A stretch of 30,826 nt of DNA from Mageeibacillus sp. UBA5770 (lineage in GTDB: Bacteria; Bacillota_A; Clostridia; Saccharofermentanales; Saccharofermentanaceae). The position numbers were made by a program, and so were the translations under genes. Positions within the stretch are counted from its first letter, which is position 1. Each line of letters opens with the position of its first letter. Of the stretch, positions 7,067 to 16,022 are shown piece by piece. The notes beneath the pieces are model-generated. The model was not told where the DNA came from and searched no databases. It worked only from the letters and a program-made list of their open reading frames with translations. The stretch covers positions 1 through 30,826 of the forward strand of contig DIEQ01000056.1 of assembly GCA_002418705.1 (NCBI GenBank), given 5' to 3'.

Positions 7067-7483
7067 ATGGAATTATACATCGAACAATTCAAAGCCCTAG
7101 GAGATAAGACCCGCCTTGCCATTCTATGGCTTCTGAATTCCGTCTCGGGGGATCTTTGCGTCTGCGAAATCACCGACGCCATCGGAGAGAGCCACTGTAA
7201 CGTTTCCCGGCATCTTAAGATCCTCAAAGGGGCCAAACTGGTCAAGGAGAAGAAAGATGGCCGCTGGGTTTACTTTGATCTGGTGAAACCGCCGGATCAG
7301 GTTCAGGCTCTCATCCTGAAGACCCTGGCGGCGATTCCCCCAGATTCCTATTTGGAAATGAACGCGCGCCTAAAGCTGCGGTTGTCTTTGCGGGATGGCA
7401 ACCGCTGTGTGGATGGGGTTAAAAGCGAAAACTGGCGGCGAGTTGTCAATAAGATCGACAGCCAGAATGATATCAACGATTAA
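7067..7483 (+). CDS. arsR: ArsR-family arsenite-responsive repressor
   Basis: A 138-residue winged-helix regulator. The N-terminal helix MELYIEQFKALGDKTRLAIL leads to the metal-binding motif GDLCVCEI (Cys31, Cys33). That is the ELCVCDL motif of R773-type ArsR that binds As(III)/Sb(III), here placed at the recognition helix SHCNVSRHLKILK. An additional Cys lies at SHC. Start 7067 is preferred over an in-frame ATG at 7046, because the promoter puts transcription at about 7042 and the protein then begins as in canonical ArsR. No clear Shine-Dalgarno precedes either start. The C-terminal 45 residues are longer than in minimal ArsR. It heads the rightward ars operon and probably also controls the divergent arsM operon. 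Confidence 0.9.
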   Translation: MELYIEQFKALGDKTRLAILWLLNSVSGDLCVCEITDAIGESHCNVSRHLKILKGAKLVKEKKDGRWVYFDLVKPPDQVQALILKTLAAIPPDSYLEMNARLKLRLSLRDGNRCVDGVKSENWRRVVNKIDSQNDIND

Positions 7484-7510
7484 TAAACCTTCGGAAAGGA
7501 AGAAAGATAA

Positions 7511-7843
7511 ATGAGTAAACAGGAATTAACAATTTACGAAGGGGCCATGTGCTGCGCCACCGGCGTATGCGGCCCCGAGCCGGACCGCGAGCTGATCGAG
7601 TTCAATGAGACGCTGAAACGACTGACGAGCGAATACAACGGCAATCTGAAGATCATGCGCGCGAGCCTGGTTTTCAACAGTCTGCTGTTTTTCGCCAACC
7701 CGGAGATTGCCCGGCTGGTGAAAGAAAACGGACCGGAGATATTGCCAATAACAACTGTCAACGGTGAAATCATTGCCAAAAAGCGATACCTCAAATATGA
7801 TGAGATAGTTAAGTATTTGAGTGAAAGGTCACAGGAAAAATAA
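7511..7843 (+). CDS. arsD: ArsD arsenite metallochaperone
   Basis: A 110-residue ArsD. The diagnostic motif AMCCATGVCGPEPD gives Cys14, Cys15 and Cys20, equivalent to Cys12, Cys13 and Cys18 of R773 ArsD, which hand As(III) to ArsA. The thioredoxin-like core continues through FNSLLFFANPEIARLV and ILPITTVNGEIIAKKRYL. The C-terminal vicinal pairs seen in some ArsD proteins are absent. It has a GGAAAGGAAG binding site upstream and lies 27 nt after arsR. Its normal partner ArsA is two genes downstream. Confidence 0.93.
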   Translation: MSKQELTIYEGAMCCATGVCGPEPDRELIEFNETLKRLTSEYNGNLKIMRASLVFNSLLFFANPEIARLVKENGPEILPITTVNGEIIAKKRYLKYDEIVKYLSERSQEK

Positions 7844-7851
7844 TTTTAAAT

Positions 7852-8337
7852 ATGGGAAATACTGAAAAGGTGACCGGGACTGTCAGTCCAGAGCGCATCA
7901 AGATGACTGCGGAAGAATATTATCGTAACGGCGATTTCTACTGCTCGGAAGCCATCGTAAAGACTATAAAAGACGCATTTGAGCTACCGGTACCTGATAC
8001 TGTTATTGCCATGGCCTCCGGGTTTCCCGTCGGCATGGGAGGAGCGGGGTGTACCTGTGGTGCCGTGATCGGCGGGATCATGGCTTTGGGTCTTTTTTTT
8101 GGAAGAACAGAACCAAAAGATAAAAAGATAAGCAGGATTATGGATCTTTCCCGAGAATTGCATGATGCTTTCCGATTTCATCATAAACGTCTCTGTTGCC
8201 GTATCCTTACTAAGGGGATGACCCTTGGATCTCAAGAACATATGGAACAATGTATTACGTTCACAGGGGAAGTAGCGGAGGAGGTTAGCCGGATTATTGT
8301 CCGAGAGCAAATGAAAATGTCAAACAATGGAGAGTGA
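7852..8337 (+). CDS. C-GCAxxG-C-C family protein (probable redox-active)
   Basis: A 161-residue protein with the spaced cysteine pattern of the C_GCAxxG_C_C family: YCSEA (Cys31), GAGCTCGAVIGGI (Cys67, Cys69), RLCCRI and EQCITF. The glycine-rich GFPVGMGGAGC segment is typical. Family members are found near redox and ars genes in anaerobes, and some are selenoproteins; the biochemical role is not settled. A thiol-redox or metalloid-related role is inferred from its place between arsD and arsA. The stop is followed directly by the arsA ribosome binding site. The start could instead be the internal ATG at residue 18, since the first ATG has only a weak upstream AGGA. Confidence 0.85.
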   Translation: MGNTEKVTGTVSPERIKMTAEEYYRNGDFYCSEAIVKTIKDAFELPVPDTVIAMASGFPVGMGGAGCTCGAVIGGIMALGLFFGRTEPKDKKISRIMDLSRELHDAFRFHHKRLCCRILTKGMTLGSQEHMEQCITFTGEVAEEVSRIIVREQMKMSNNGE

Positions 8338-8354
8338 TAACGGAAAGGATAAAA

Positions 8355-10196
8355 ATGATTAAGAATCTGATACGTCCCGATAAAAAACAGGTAAAGTTCA
8401 TTTTTTTCAGCGGCAAGGGCGGCGTCGGCAAAAGCACGATGAGCTGCGCCACGGCGGTATGGCTGACGAAGGCAGGATATAAGACCCTCCTCGTGACGAC
8501 TGATCCGGCTCCTAATCTGTCGGATATTTTCAGCCAGGCGATCGGCCATCAAGTAACGCCGATCCTGAATATAGAGAATCTCCATGCCATCGAGATCGAT
8601 CCCGACACGGCGTCGGAGGAATATCGGGAAAGGATCGTCGGTCCCTTGCGGGACCTGCTGGATGAAAAGAATCTTGAGATCATCAAGGAGCAGCTCAACA
8701 GTCCCTGTGTGGAAGAAGTTGCCGCTTTTGACAAATTTATCGAATTCATGGACGACCCCGGCTATGATGTCGTCGTCTTCGACACGGCGCCCACGGGGCA
8801 TACCATCCGTCTTCTGGAACTCCCCAGCGGCTGGACGGAGACGTTGAACCAAAGCGCCGCTACCTGCATCGGCCCGGGGGCGTCCCTACAGACTGCCAAG
8901 GTGAAGTACGAAAAGGCGATTGACTATCTTCAGGATCGGAACCGCACCTCCTTAGTCTTTGTCCTGAAGCCAGAGAACTCGTCCATCCTGGAAACGAAAA
9001 GAAGTGCGGGAGAGTTATCCAAGCTGGGCATCGCCACCAGTTTCCTCATCGTCAACGGGCTCCTTCCCGAGGAAGCCTGCACGGATGATTTCTTCCGCAA
9101 GAAAAAGACGGCAGAGGAGCGGATTATTGCCCGGATCGAGACCGAGTTCCCTGACCTGGAGAAGGTCTATTATCCCCTGCAGGACAGCGAAGTGTCGGGA
9201 ACGGAATTGCTGAACGCCGTGGGACGATTCGTTTATGAGGATAAAAAGGACGAAACGGGGATTAAATCTTCCCCAAGCCGGTCCGCTGTTTTCTTCAATC
9301 AGGCATCCTATCGGAAACTAAACTGCCACGATATGCTGAGACCAACCAATGGCCAGCGGTTCATTTTCTTTACGGGAAAAGGCGGCGTGGGTAAAAGCAC
9401 TATTGCCAGTACGACCTCTTTGTACATGGCCGATCAGGGATACAAGACCCTCATTGTGACCACGGACCCGGCGTCCCATCTCCACGACATCTTCGGCCAG
9501 GCGATCAACCATGAGCCCACGAAGATCAACGGTGTGGACAACCTTTATGCGGCGCGGATCGATCAGCGGCAGGCCCTGGAGGAGTATAAGGAGCGTATCA
9601 TTGAATCCGTCAAGGATCAGAGTGAAGAAACGAAAAGATCCGTGGAGGAGGACTTGAACTCCCCCTGCGCCGAGGAAATGGCTGCCTTTGAGAAATTTAT
9701 GAGCTACTTCGATACCAACGGATACGACATCACCGTTTTCGATACGGCCCCCACAGGTCATACCCTGCGGTTGCTGGAGCTGCCGACGGACTGGAAGGGA
9801 TTTATCGATCTGGGGACCCTGACGAAGCAGACCTCCGAGGCAACGCAAAACAAATACGCCAACGTCATTGAAAAAATGCGCAACCCCGACAAGAGCTCCT
9901 TTGTTTTTGTCATGTATCCTGAGTACACACCGATGATCGAGGCCTGGCGGGCCTCCGAGGATCTGAAGAAACAGGTGGGCATCGAAACGGCGATGGTAGC
10001 CGTCAATTATATTCTGCCCCGGGATGCGGGGAATAACGCCTTTTTCGGCAAGAGAAGAAGGCAGCAGGAAAAATACCTGGGCGAAATCGAGGAGCGATTC
10101 AACAAACCGATGATCTTTGCCCATCTCCTCGATCACGAGCCGAAAGGACTGGCAGCGCTGAGACTGATGGGACAGGATATTTGCGGCTTGAATTGA
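8355..10196 (+). CDS. arsA: ArsA arsenite-stimulated ATPase, two-domain form
   Basis: A 613-residue tandem ATPase with two homologous halves. Each has a deviant Walker A P-loop: SGKGGVGKSTMS (about residues 19-30) and TGKGGVGKSTIA (about 340-350). Each also has the switch motif DTAPTGHTIRLLELP or DTAPTGHTLRLLELP and a metal-site cysteine, NSPCVEEVAAFDKF and NSPCAEEMAAFEKF, equivalent to Cys113 and Cys422 of R773 ArsA. ATP hydrolysis normally drives arsenite export through ArsB. The ATG at 8355 is preferred over the in-frame GTG at 8334 because AAAGGAT precedes it at good spacing. No arsB or acr3 follows, so the membrane partner is elsewhere or the enzyme works differently here. Confidence 0.95.
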   Translation: MIKNLIRPDKKQVKFIFFSGKGGVGKSTMSCATAVWLTKAGYKTLLVTTDPAPNLSDIFSQAIGHQVTPILNIENLHAIEIDPDTASEEYRERIVGPLRDLLDEKNLEIIKEQLNSPCVEEVAAFDKFIEFMDDPGYDVVVFDTAPTGHTIRLLELPSGWTETLNQSAATCIGPGASLQTAKVKYEKAIDYLQDRNRTSLVFVLKPENSSILETKRSAGELSKLGIATSFLIVNGLLPEEACTDDFFRKKKTAEERIIARIETEFPDLEKVYYPLQDSEVSGTELLNAVGRFVYEDKKDETGIKSSPSRSAVFFNQASYRKLNCHDMLRPTNGQRFIFFTGKGGVGKSTIASTTSLYMADQGYKTLIVTTDPASHLHDIFGQAINHEPTKINGVDNLYAARIDQRQALEEYKERIIESVKDQSEETKRSVEEDLNSPCAEEMAAFEKFMSYFDTNGYDITVFDTAPTGHTLRLLELPTDWKGFIDLGTLTKQTSEATQNKYANVIEKMRNPDKSSFVFVMYPEYTPMIEAWRASEDLKKQVGIETAMVAVNYILPRDAGNNAFFGKRRRQQEKYLGEIEERFNKPMIFAHLLDHEPKGLAALRLMGQDICGLN

Positions 10197-10240
10197 CGGT
10201 TTGATCCCAGAGCATAGGACAGGACAGGGAGGTTGGCGAA

Positions 10241-10702
10241 ATGATCAAAATACCCGTCTTGGCTGTATTGACAGGCGGCCAGGGAACGATTCTGGAACTT
10301 GAGATCGATGCTGTCAAGGAGGGAAAGGGCCAGCTTTTTTTTGATTCCCGGCTTTTTTTGGATGAGGTGGCGCGTACGGCGCTGAAAACGGCATTTTCTC
10401 TGATAGATGTGGGGAATACAGACATTCTGGTACGCCTCGTTGGGGAAAAGGATTTCTGCCTCTGCAGCGGCAGTTTTGCCCTCCCCGTCTATCTGGGAAT
10501 GTATGCCTGTGTCCGCGGTCTGGAGCTTAAACCAGGGGCCTATGCCACGGGCTGCATCAACGATAAAGGTGAAATCACCGCAGTCGGCGATTTGGCAGAA
10601 AAAATCAGGGTAGTCCTGGGCAAGGCCGAATGGCTTCTTGTTCCCGAGAACCAGGCATTGCCGGTAAAAGGGATTGAGATAGTCGAGGTAGCCGATCTCT
10701 AG
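10241..10702 (+). CDS. small Lon (S16)-protease-domain-like protein with an altered catalytic dyad
   Basis: A 153-residue protein that aligns by eye with the C-terminal proteolytic domain of Lon. GKGQLFFDSRL matches the Lon strand before the helix, SGSFALPVYLGMYAC sits where Lon has DGPSAG (Ser78 as nucleophile), and YATGCINDKGEITAVGDLAEK matches [21 protein letters not shown]. The Lon catalytic lysine position is Ala119; Lys121 is nearby. There is no ATPase domain. FCLCSG (Cys73, Cys75) and Cys90 and Cys105 are extra thiols. The start has AGGGAGG upstream. Its place after arsA suggests a role with ArsA or metalloid sensing, unproven. An inactive Lon-fold binding protein is equally possible. 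Confidence 0.65.
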   Translation: MIKIPVLAVLTGGQGTILELEIDAVKEGKGQLFFDSRLFLDEVARTALKTAFSLIDVGNTDILVRLVGEKDFCLCSGSFALPVYLGMYACVRGLELKPGAYATGCINDKGEITAVGDLAEKIRVVLGKAEWLLVPENQALPVKGIEIVEVADL

Positions 10703-10777
10703 AACACCGCTGAGTATGCATTGATTGATCCGGCGGAAATGTCATCTGCAACGACTGATAATTAAAGGAGTATGGTG

Positions 10778-10956
10778 ATGGAGGCAAAGATTATTATTTA
10801 CGGAAGAGAGAAGAACCTGCCAAGCTGGCAGAGATGCTGGCCCTGTCAGGGGGCAAGCGGCAGGTTCCCGTGATCGTGGAAGGAGACAGAGTGACCGTCG
10901 GCTTCCACGGCGAAACAACCCTGCGGGGCGCTGTTCCCCTTTTCGGCGGCACTTGA
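10778..10956 (+). pseudogene. broken UXX-star/glutaredoxin-like (seleno)protein gene
   Basis: An AAAGGAG site 7 nt upstream leads to ATG and MEAKIIIYGR, the first strand of UXX-star-type thioredoxin-fold proteins. After that the homologous sequence resumes in another frame as EEPAKLAEMLALSGGKRQ, then VPVIVEGDRVTVGF and a stop at 10954-10956. The active-site section that should lie between (UxxC/CxxC plus following helix and strand, perhaps 25 residues) is missing, and the two parts are in different frames. GAGAAGAA-type repeats at the joint suggest a deletion. The original frame stops early at about 10870. Confidence 0.6.
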
Positions 10957-11059
10957 CCGGTGAATCAGGCTCCTCGTTGAAGAGTCCCAAAGAAAGACGT
11001 AAGCATTTTAATATTATTCATTATCATACCCGATCAAGGGTGTGTGATTAGGAGGAAAC

Positions 11060-11374
11060 ATGCTGGAAGTAACTGAAAAAGCGAGTGAAATGATTAAGGA
11101 CGCCCTGAAAAGTCATAAAACCCCGCCCGCCATTCGGATTGTCCTGCAAAGAGGCTGAGGCGGCCCCTCGCTGGGCATGACTCTGGACGAGTCACAGGAA
11201 AGCGATGTTGTTTTCACGGATAGGGGGATTCAGTATCTCATCGAAAAGAATCTGTTTGAAGAAGTAAAACCTGTCAAGGTTGACTTCACGAGGTCTTTTA
11301 GGGGATCGGGCTTCCGGCTGACATCGAATCTATCCAAAAGGCCGGCATTTGGGAACGGATGCAGCAGTTGCTGA
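11060..11374 (+). CDS. HesB/IscA-like selenoprotein, in-frame UGA read as selenocysteine
   Basis: With UGA at 11156-11158 read as Sec, the frame gives 104 residues: MLEVTEKASEMIKDALK, then VLQRG-Sec33-GGPSLGMTLDES, VKVDFTRSFRGSGFRLTSN and a C-terminal GCSSC (Cys101, Cys104). This is the HesB-like selenoprotein family, in which Sec replaces the first metal-binding Cys of IscA (the GGUSGPSLGM region). An AGGAGG site precedes the ATG. Homology continues on both sides of the UGA in the same frame, which argues against a nonsense mutation. A small hairpin follows the UGA. The role is probably iron-sulfur or metal(loid) binding. It implies the host makes selenocysteine. Confidence 0.85.
11178..11194 (+). 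promoter_or_regulatory. candidate bacterial SECIS hairpin
   Basis: TGACTC pairs perfectly with GAGTCA around the loop TGGAC. The loop lies 26-30 nt after the UGA and contains GG, which fits the usual distance and loop rule for bacterial SECIS elements. A second small hairpin, GCCC-CTCGCT-GGGC, lies nearer the UGA (11163-11176). Confidence 0.55.
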
Positions 11375-11384
11375 AATGTAAACT

Positions 11385-11723
11385 ATGAAGGTTATTTTAA
11401 GCTGGTTGTCCACGCTCTGGGCGGCTTGTCCCTATACCATGCTGGGAAAGAAAGCCCTTCAGTCGATTCGTGGAGATACAAAACCTGTCAGACCAGTCAG
11501 CGAAAGGGCTCGTCATCTGGAAGGACAGGTTCGCATCGGATGGGCGATTGTGCTGGTGGGCTTTTTCTGCCCGTTTTTCTGGATCACCCTATTCTCGGGT
11601 GCCACAGGTCAGACGCTGTATTTTAACGCGATCCATTCCGGTCTGGTCATATTATTCGGTCTGGGCTATCTCGCAAGAAGCCGGATGGCCCTGTTCCGAG
11701 AAAGACGAAAAAGGAAAGATTAA
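11385..11723 (+). CDS. small membrane protein, two transmembrane segments, unknown function
   Basis: A 112-residue protein with an amphipathic N-terminus (MKVILSWLSTLWAACPYTML), a basic middle, and two hydrophobic segments at about 50-70 (WAIVLVGFFCPFFWITLF) and 82-98 (SGLVILFGLGYLA). It ends with a strongly basic tail. It starts 10 nt after the selenoprotein stop, with no clear ribosome binding site, so its translation may be coupled. I do not recognise the family. It is far too small to be an ArsB or Acr3 permease. It closes the rightward ars cluster. Confidence 0.6.
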   Translation: MKVILSWLSTLWAACPYTMLGKKALQSIRGDTKPVRPVSERARHLEGQVRIGWAIVLVGFFCPFFWITLFSGATGQTLYFNAIHSGLVILFGLGYLARSRMALFRERRKRKD

Positions 11724-11873
11724 CTGAGAAAATTATTGTCTTCACTTTCTGTCGCGGCATAATAACGCCCTGTCCATCATGCATCACTCCACGTGATCAA
11801 TCCGATCAAGGCTATCGTCTGGATGAACACGGATGAACAATTGTGGAAAAAAGGCAAGGGGTGCATTTTTTTC
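11724..11873. other. intergenic stretch before the metY leader
   Basis: About 150 nt between the small membrane protein and the metY promoter. No open frame, strong terminator or repeat was seen. With the leader that follows, the gene-free interval before metY is about 530 nt. Confidence 0.5.
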
Positions 11874-11902
11874 TTGACAAAATACTTTCAATGCATTATC
11901 TA
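11874..11902 (+). promoter_or_regulatory. sigma-70 promoter of the metY-cysK-pdxST operon
   Basis: TTGACA (11874-11879), a 17-nt spacer and TATCTA (11897-11902). Transcription should begin near 11909, giving a leader of about 350 nt before metY. Confidence 0.7.
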
Positions 11903-12083
11903 CTTTTCCCATGAAAATAGTAGACATTAAGTCTTCTGGTCAATTTTGGGAAATTAACAGTGAAAGGCCCCCTCAAGGCGGGGATAACGAAACCATGAAG
12001 AATCATTCAGCATTGCCGAGAACCATAACCGCGAGACAGGCTCGTCGCGAAGACGCCGCCCGTCTGCCCATGATGATGTGTTG

Positions 12084-13555
<1,472 letters not shown>

Positions 13556-13580
13556 ACGGGAAAAGAAAGGGAGTGGAAAA

Positions 13581-14504
13581 ATGAAAATATATGAAGACAT
13601 TACCAAGACCATCGGGCGAACCCCGCTTGTCGAATTGCATCGAATGTCCACCGGGACAAAGACCCGGGTGGTTGTAAAACTGGAATCCTTCAACCCCCTC
13701 TCCAGTGTGAAGGACCGGATCGGTGTGGCCATGATCGACGACGCCGAAAAGAAGGGCCTCTTGAAACAGGGCGCCGTCATTATCGAGCCTACGAGCGGCA
13801 ACACGGGCATCGCTCTGGCTTTTGTTGCCGCCGCGAAGGGCTACCGCCTGATTCTCACCATGCCGGACACCATGAGCCTGGAAAGGCGGCAGCTTCTGGA
13901 AATTTTCGGGGCGGAGCTCGTTTTGACACCGGGCGTCGAAGGCATGAAAGGGGCCGTCGGAAAGGCCGAGGAACTGGCCGTGACGATCCCCGGCGCGGTC
14001 ATCCTCCAGCAGTTCAATAACCCGGCTAATCCCGAGATTCATAGAAAGACGACGGCCGAGGAGATTTGGAACGATACGGACGGCCAGGTGGATATCCTTA
14101 TTGCCGGTATTGGCACGGGGGGAACCATCACCGGCGTCGCCGAAGTGATCAAGAAAAGAAAGCCCTCATTCCGGGCCATCGCCGTCGAACCTGAAGGTTC
14201 GCCGGTGCTTTCGGGGGGGCAGCCGGGACCACACAAGATTCAGGGGATCGGCGCCGGCTTTGTCCCTCAGGTGCTCAACCGGGAAATCATCGACGAGGTG
14301 ATCAGGGTCTCCAATGAAAATGCCGGGATCGTGGCCAGGCGCCTGGCCAGGGAAGAAGGCATTCTCGTGGGCATATCGAGCGGCGCCGCCCTCTGGGCTG
14401 CTCTGGAAGTGGCGAAAAGAGAGGAAAATCAAGGGAAACTCATCGTTGCCGTCCTTCCCGATACGGGAGAGCGGTATTTGTCCACTTGGCTGTTCAAAGA
14501 ATAG
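13581..14504 (+). CDS. cysK: cysteine synthase A (O-acetylserine sulfhydrylase)
   Basis: A 307-residue fold-type II PLP enzyme that makes cysteine from O-acetylserine and sulfide. The PLP lysine is Lys44 in [10 protein letters not shown]; the substrate loop [10 protein letters not shown] and the phosphate-binding [10 protein letters not shown] are intact, as is the C-terminal [12 protein letters not shown]. Length and motifs are normal for CysK. The start has AGGGAG upstream. It follows metY by 25 nt, so sulfide incorporation into both homocysteine and cysteine is in one transcript. That fits a leader containing both Met and Cys codons. Confidence 0.97.
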   Translation: MKIYEDITKTIGRTPLVELHRMSTGTKTRVVVKLESFNPLSSVKDRIGVAMIDDAEKKGLLKQGAVIIEPTSGNTGIALAFVAAAKGYRLILTMPDTMSLERRQLLEIFGAELVLTPGVEGMKGAVGKAEELAVTIPGAVILQQFNNPANPEIHRKTTAEEIWNDTDGQVDILIAGIGTGGTITGVAEVIKKRKPSFRAIAVEPEGSPVLSGGQPGPHKIQGIGAGFVPQVLNREIIDEVIRVSNENAGIVARRLAREEGILVGISSGAALWAALEVAKREENQGKLIVAVLPDTGERYLSTWLFKE

Positions 14505-14519
14505 AGGTAGAGTTATCAT

Positions 14520-15404
14520 ATGGATCAGCAAGAGAGATATAAACTGAATGTCCAGTTGGCGCAAATGCTGAAAGGCGGCGTCATTATGGATGTCACCAAT
14601 GTAGAACAGGCACTGCTTGCCCAAGAGGCAGGAGCGGTTGCTGTTATGGCATTAGAGCGGGTGCCGTCTGACATCAGAAAACAGGGCGGTGTTGCAAGAA
14701 TGTCTGACCCCAAAATGATTAAAGAGATTAAGCGGGCTGTGTCAATCCCCGTTATGGCTAAGGCAAGGATCGGGCATATTGTTGAGGCGCAAATTCTTGA
14801 GGCGCTGGGCATTGATTACATTGATGAAAGCGAGGTTTTAACACCCGCCGATGATATGTACCATATAGATAAACACCAATTCAAAATTCCTTTTGTATGC
14901 GGAGCAAGAAATCTTGGTGAAGCACTAAGGAGAATAGGTGAAGGTGCAGCGATGATCAGAACAAAAGGGGAAGCTGGCACAGGCAACGTTGTTGAGGCGG
15001 TAAGACACATGAGAACCATTATGGGAGAAATAAGAAGGCTTACAAATCTGCCAAGAGAGGAATTAATGACATTTGCAAAAGATATTGGCGCCCCATATGA
15101 ATTAGTTGTGAAGCTTGCTGAAACAGGCAAACTTCCTGTTGTGAATTTTGCGGCAGGAGGCATAGCAACTCCGGCAGATGCTGCTTTGATGATGCGGCTT
15201 GGCAGTGAGGGTGTGTTTGTTGGTTCTGGTATATTTAACGCCCAAAACCCGGAGAAAATAGCCAAAGCCATTGTAAGAGCAACAACATTTTATAATGACC
15301 CTGCTATTGTTGCAGAGGTTTCAGAAGACTTGGGAGAGCTCATGAAAGGCATAGAGATTTCACAGATCGCGCCTGAAAACACGCTTGCCAACAGGGGGTG
15401 GTGA
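14520..15404 (+). CDS. pdxS: pyridoxal 5'-phosphate synthase, lyase subunit
   Basis: A 294-residue PdxS (Pdx1). It condenses ribose 5-phosphate, glyceraldehyde 3-phosphate and PdxT-derived ammonia into PLP. Key residues are in their standard numbers: Asp24 (VIMDVTN), Lys81 (MAKARIGH) and Lys149 ([10 protein letters not shown]). The phosphate-binding [13 protein letters not shown] is present. The start has GAGGTAGAG upstream. It follows cysK by 15 nt, so it is in the same operon. Base composition drops clearly from cysK to here. The DXP-independent PdxST route is usual in Firmicutes, Actinobacteria and archaea, and less usual in Desulfobacterota. Confidence 0.97.
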   Translation: MDQQERYKLNVQLAQMLKGGVIMDVTNVEQALLAQEAGAVAVMALERVPSDIRKQGGVARMSDPKMIKEIKRAVSIPVMAKARIGHIVEAQILEALGIDYIDESEVLTPADDMYHIDKHQFKIPFVCGARNLGEALRRIGEGAAMIRTKGEAGTGNVVEAVRHMRTIMGEIRRLTNLPREELMTFAKDIGAPYELVVKLAETGKLPVVNFAAGGIATPADAALMMRLGSEGVFVGSGIFNAQNPEKIAKAIVRATTFYNDPAIVAEVSEDLGELMKGIEISQIAPENTLANRGW

Positions 15405-15407
15405 CGG

Positions 15408-16022
15408 GTGGTAACCATTGGGGTTCTAGCTTTACAGGGGTCTGTAATCGAACACATCGAAATGCTGAACAGGATAGATGATGTGCAGGCCATTGAAGTT
15501 AAAACCCTTGAAGCATTGGAATTGATATCTGGGCTCATACTTCCCGGCGGAGAGAGTACAACCATTTCAAAGCTTATGAATAACTTTGGACTAATGGATC
15601 CAATTCGTCATAAGATTTGGGAAGGCATGCCTGTATGGGGTACCTGTGCAGGTATGATTCTTTTGGCAAAAGAGATCATCGGGGAAGAAGGTATGCATCT
15701 TGGTGTAATGGATATTTCTGTCAGGCGTAATGCCTATGGCAGCCAGCTTGACAGCTTTACAACTTTCATATTGGTACAAAAGGTATGCAATAGTGAAATA
15801 CCTCTTGTATTTATTCGTGCACCTTGGGTAGAAAGATCCTCAGAAAAAGTAAAGATACTTGCTCAAATTGACGATAAGATAGTTGCAGTTGAACAGGGCA
15901 ACATGATCGCTACCTCATTTCATCCTGAGTTGACGGATACTCTGAGCTTCCATGAATACTTTGCCAGAAAAGTTGAAAAATTCATGAAGTTAAAAATTCG
16001 GGGGAAACGAATAAATCGTTGA
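15408..16022 (+). CDS. pdxT: pyridoxal 5'-phosphate synthase, glutaminase subunit
   Basis: A 204-residue class I glutamine amidotransferase that supplies ammonia to PdxS. The triad is visible: Cys80 in WGTCAGM, and His172 and Glu174 in SFHPEL. The glycine-rich PGGESTT (46-52) is standard. It starts with GTG 4 nt after the pdxS stop, with GGGGGTGG upstream, indicating coupled translation and the expected 1:1 complex. The C-terminal 12 residues are basic and slightly longer than usual. A decayed copy of its 3' end lies about 860 nt downstream. Confidence 0.96.
   Translation: MVTIGVLALQGSVIEHIEMLNRIDDVQAIEVKTLEALELISGLILPGGESTTISKLMNNFGLMDPIRHKIWEGMPVWGTCAGMILLAKEIIGEEGMHLGVMDISVRRNAYGSQLDSFTTFILVQKVCNSEIPLVFIRAPWVERSSEKVKILAQIDDKIVAVEQGNMIATSFHPELTDTLSFHEYFARKVEKFMKLKIRGKRINR

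Noticed and set aside
8334..8354. GTG start of arsA overlapping the previous stop
   Set aside because: ATG at 8355 has a better ribosome binding site, and ArsA homology begins after it.
9318..10136. A 272-codon open frame antisense to arsA
   Set aside because: It lies wholly within the second ArsA half, which has intact P-loop and switch motifs; the antisense product has no recognisable features.
11156..11158. UGA as a nonsense mutation in a HesB gene
   Set aside because: The UGA is exactly at the position that is Sec in the HesB selenoprotein family, downstream homology is in the same frame, and a SECIS-like hairpin follows.
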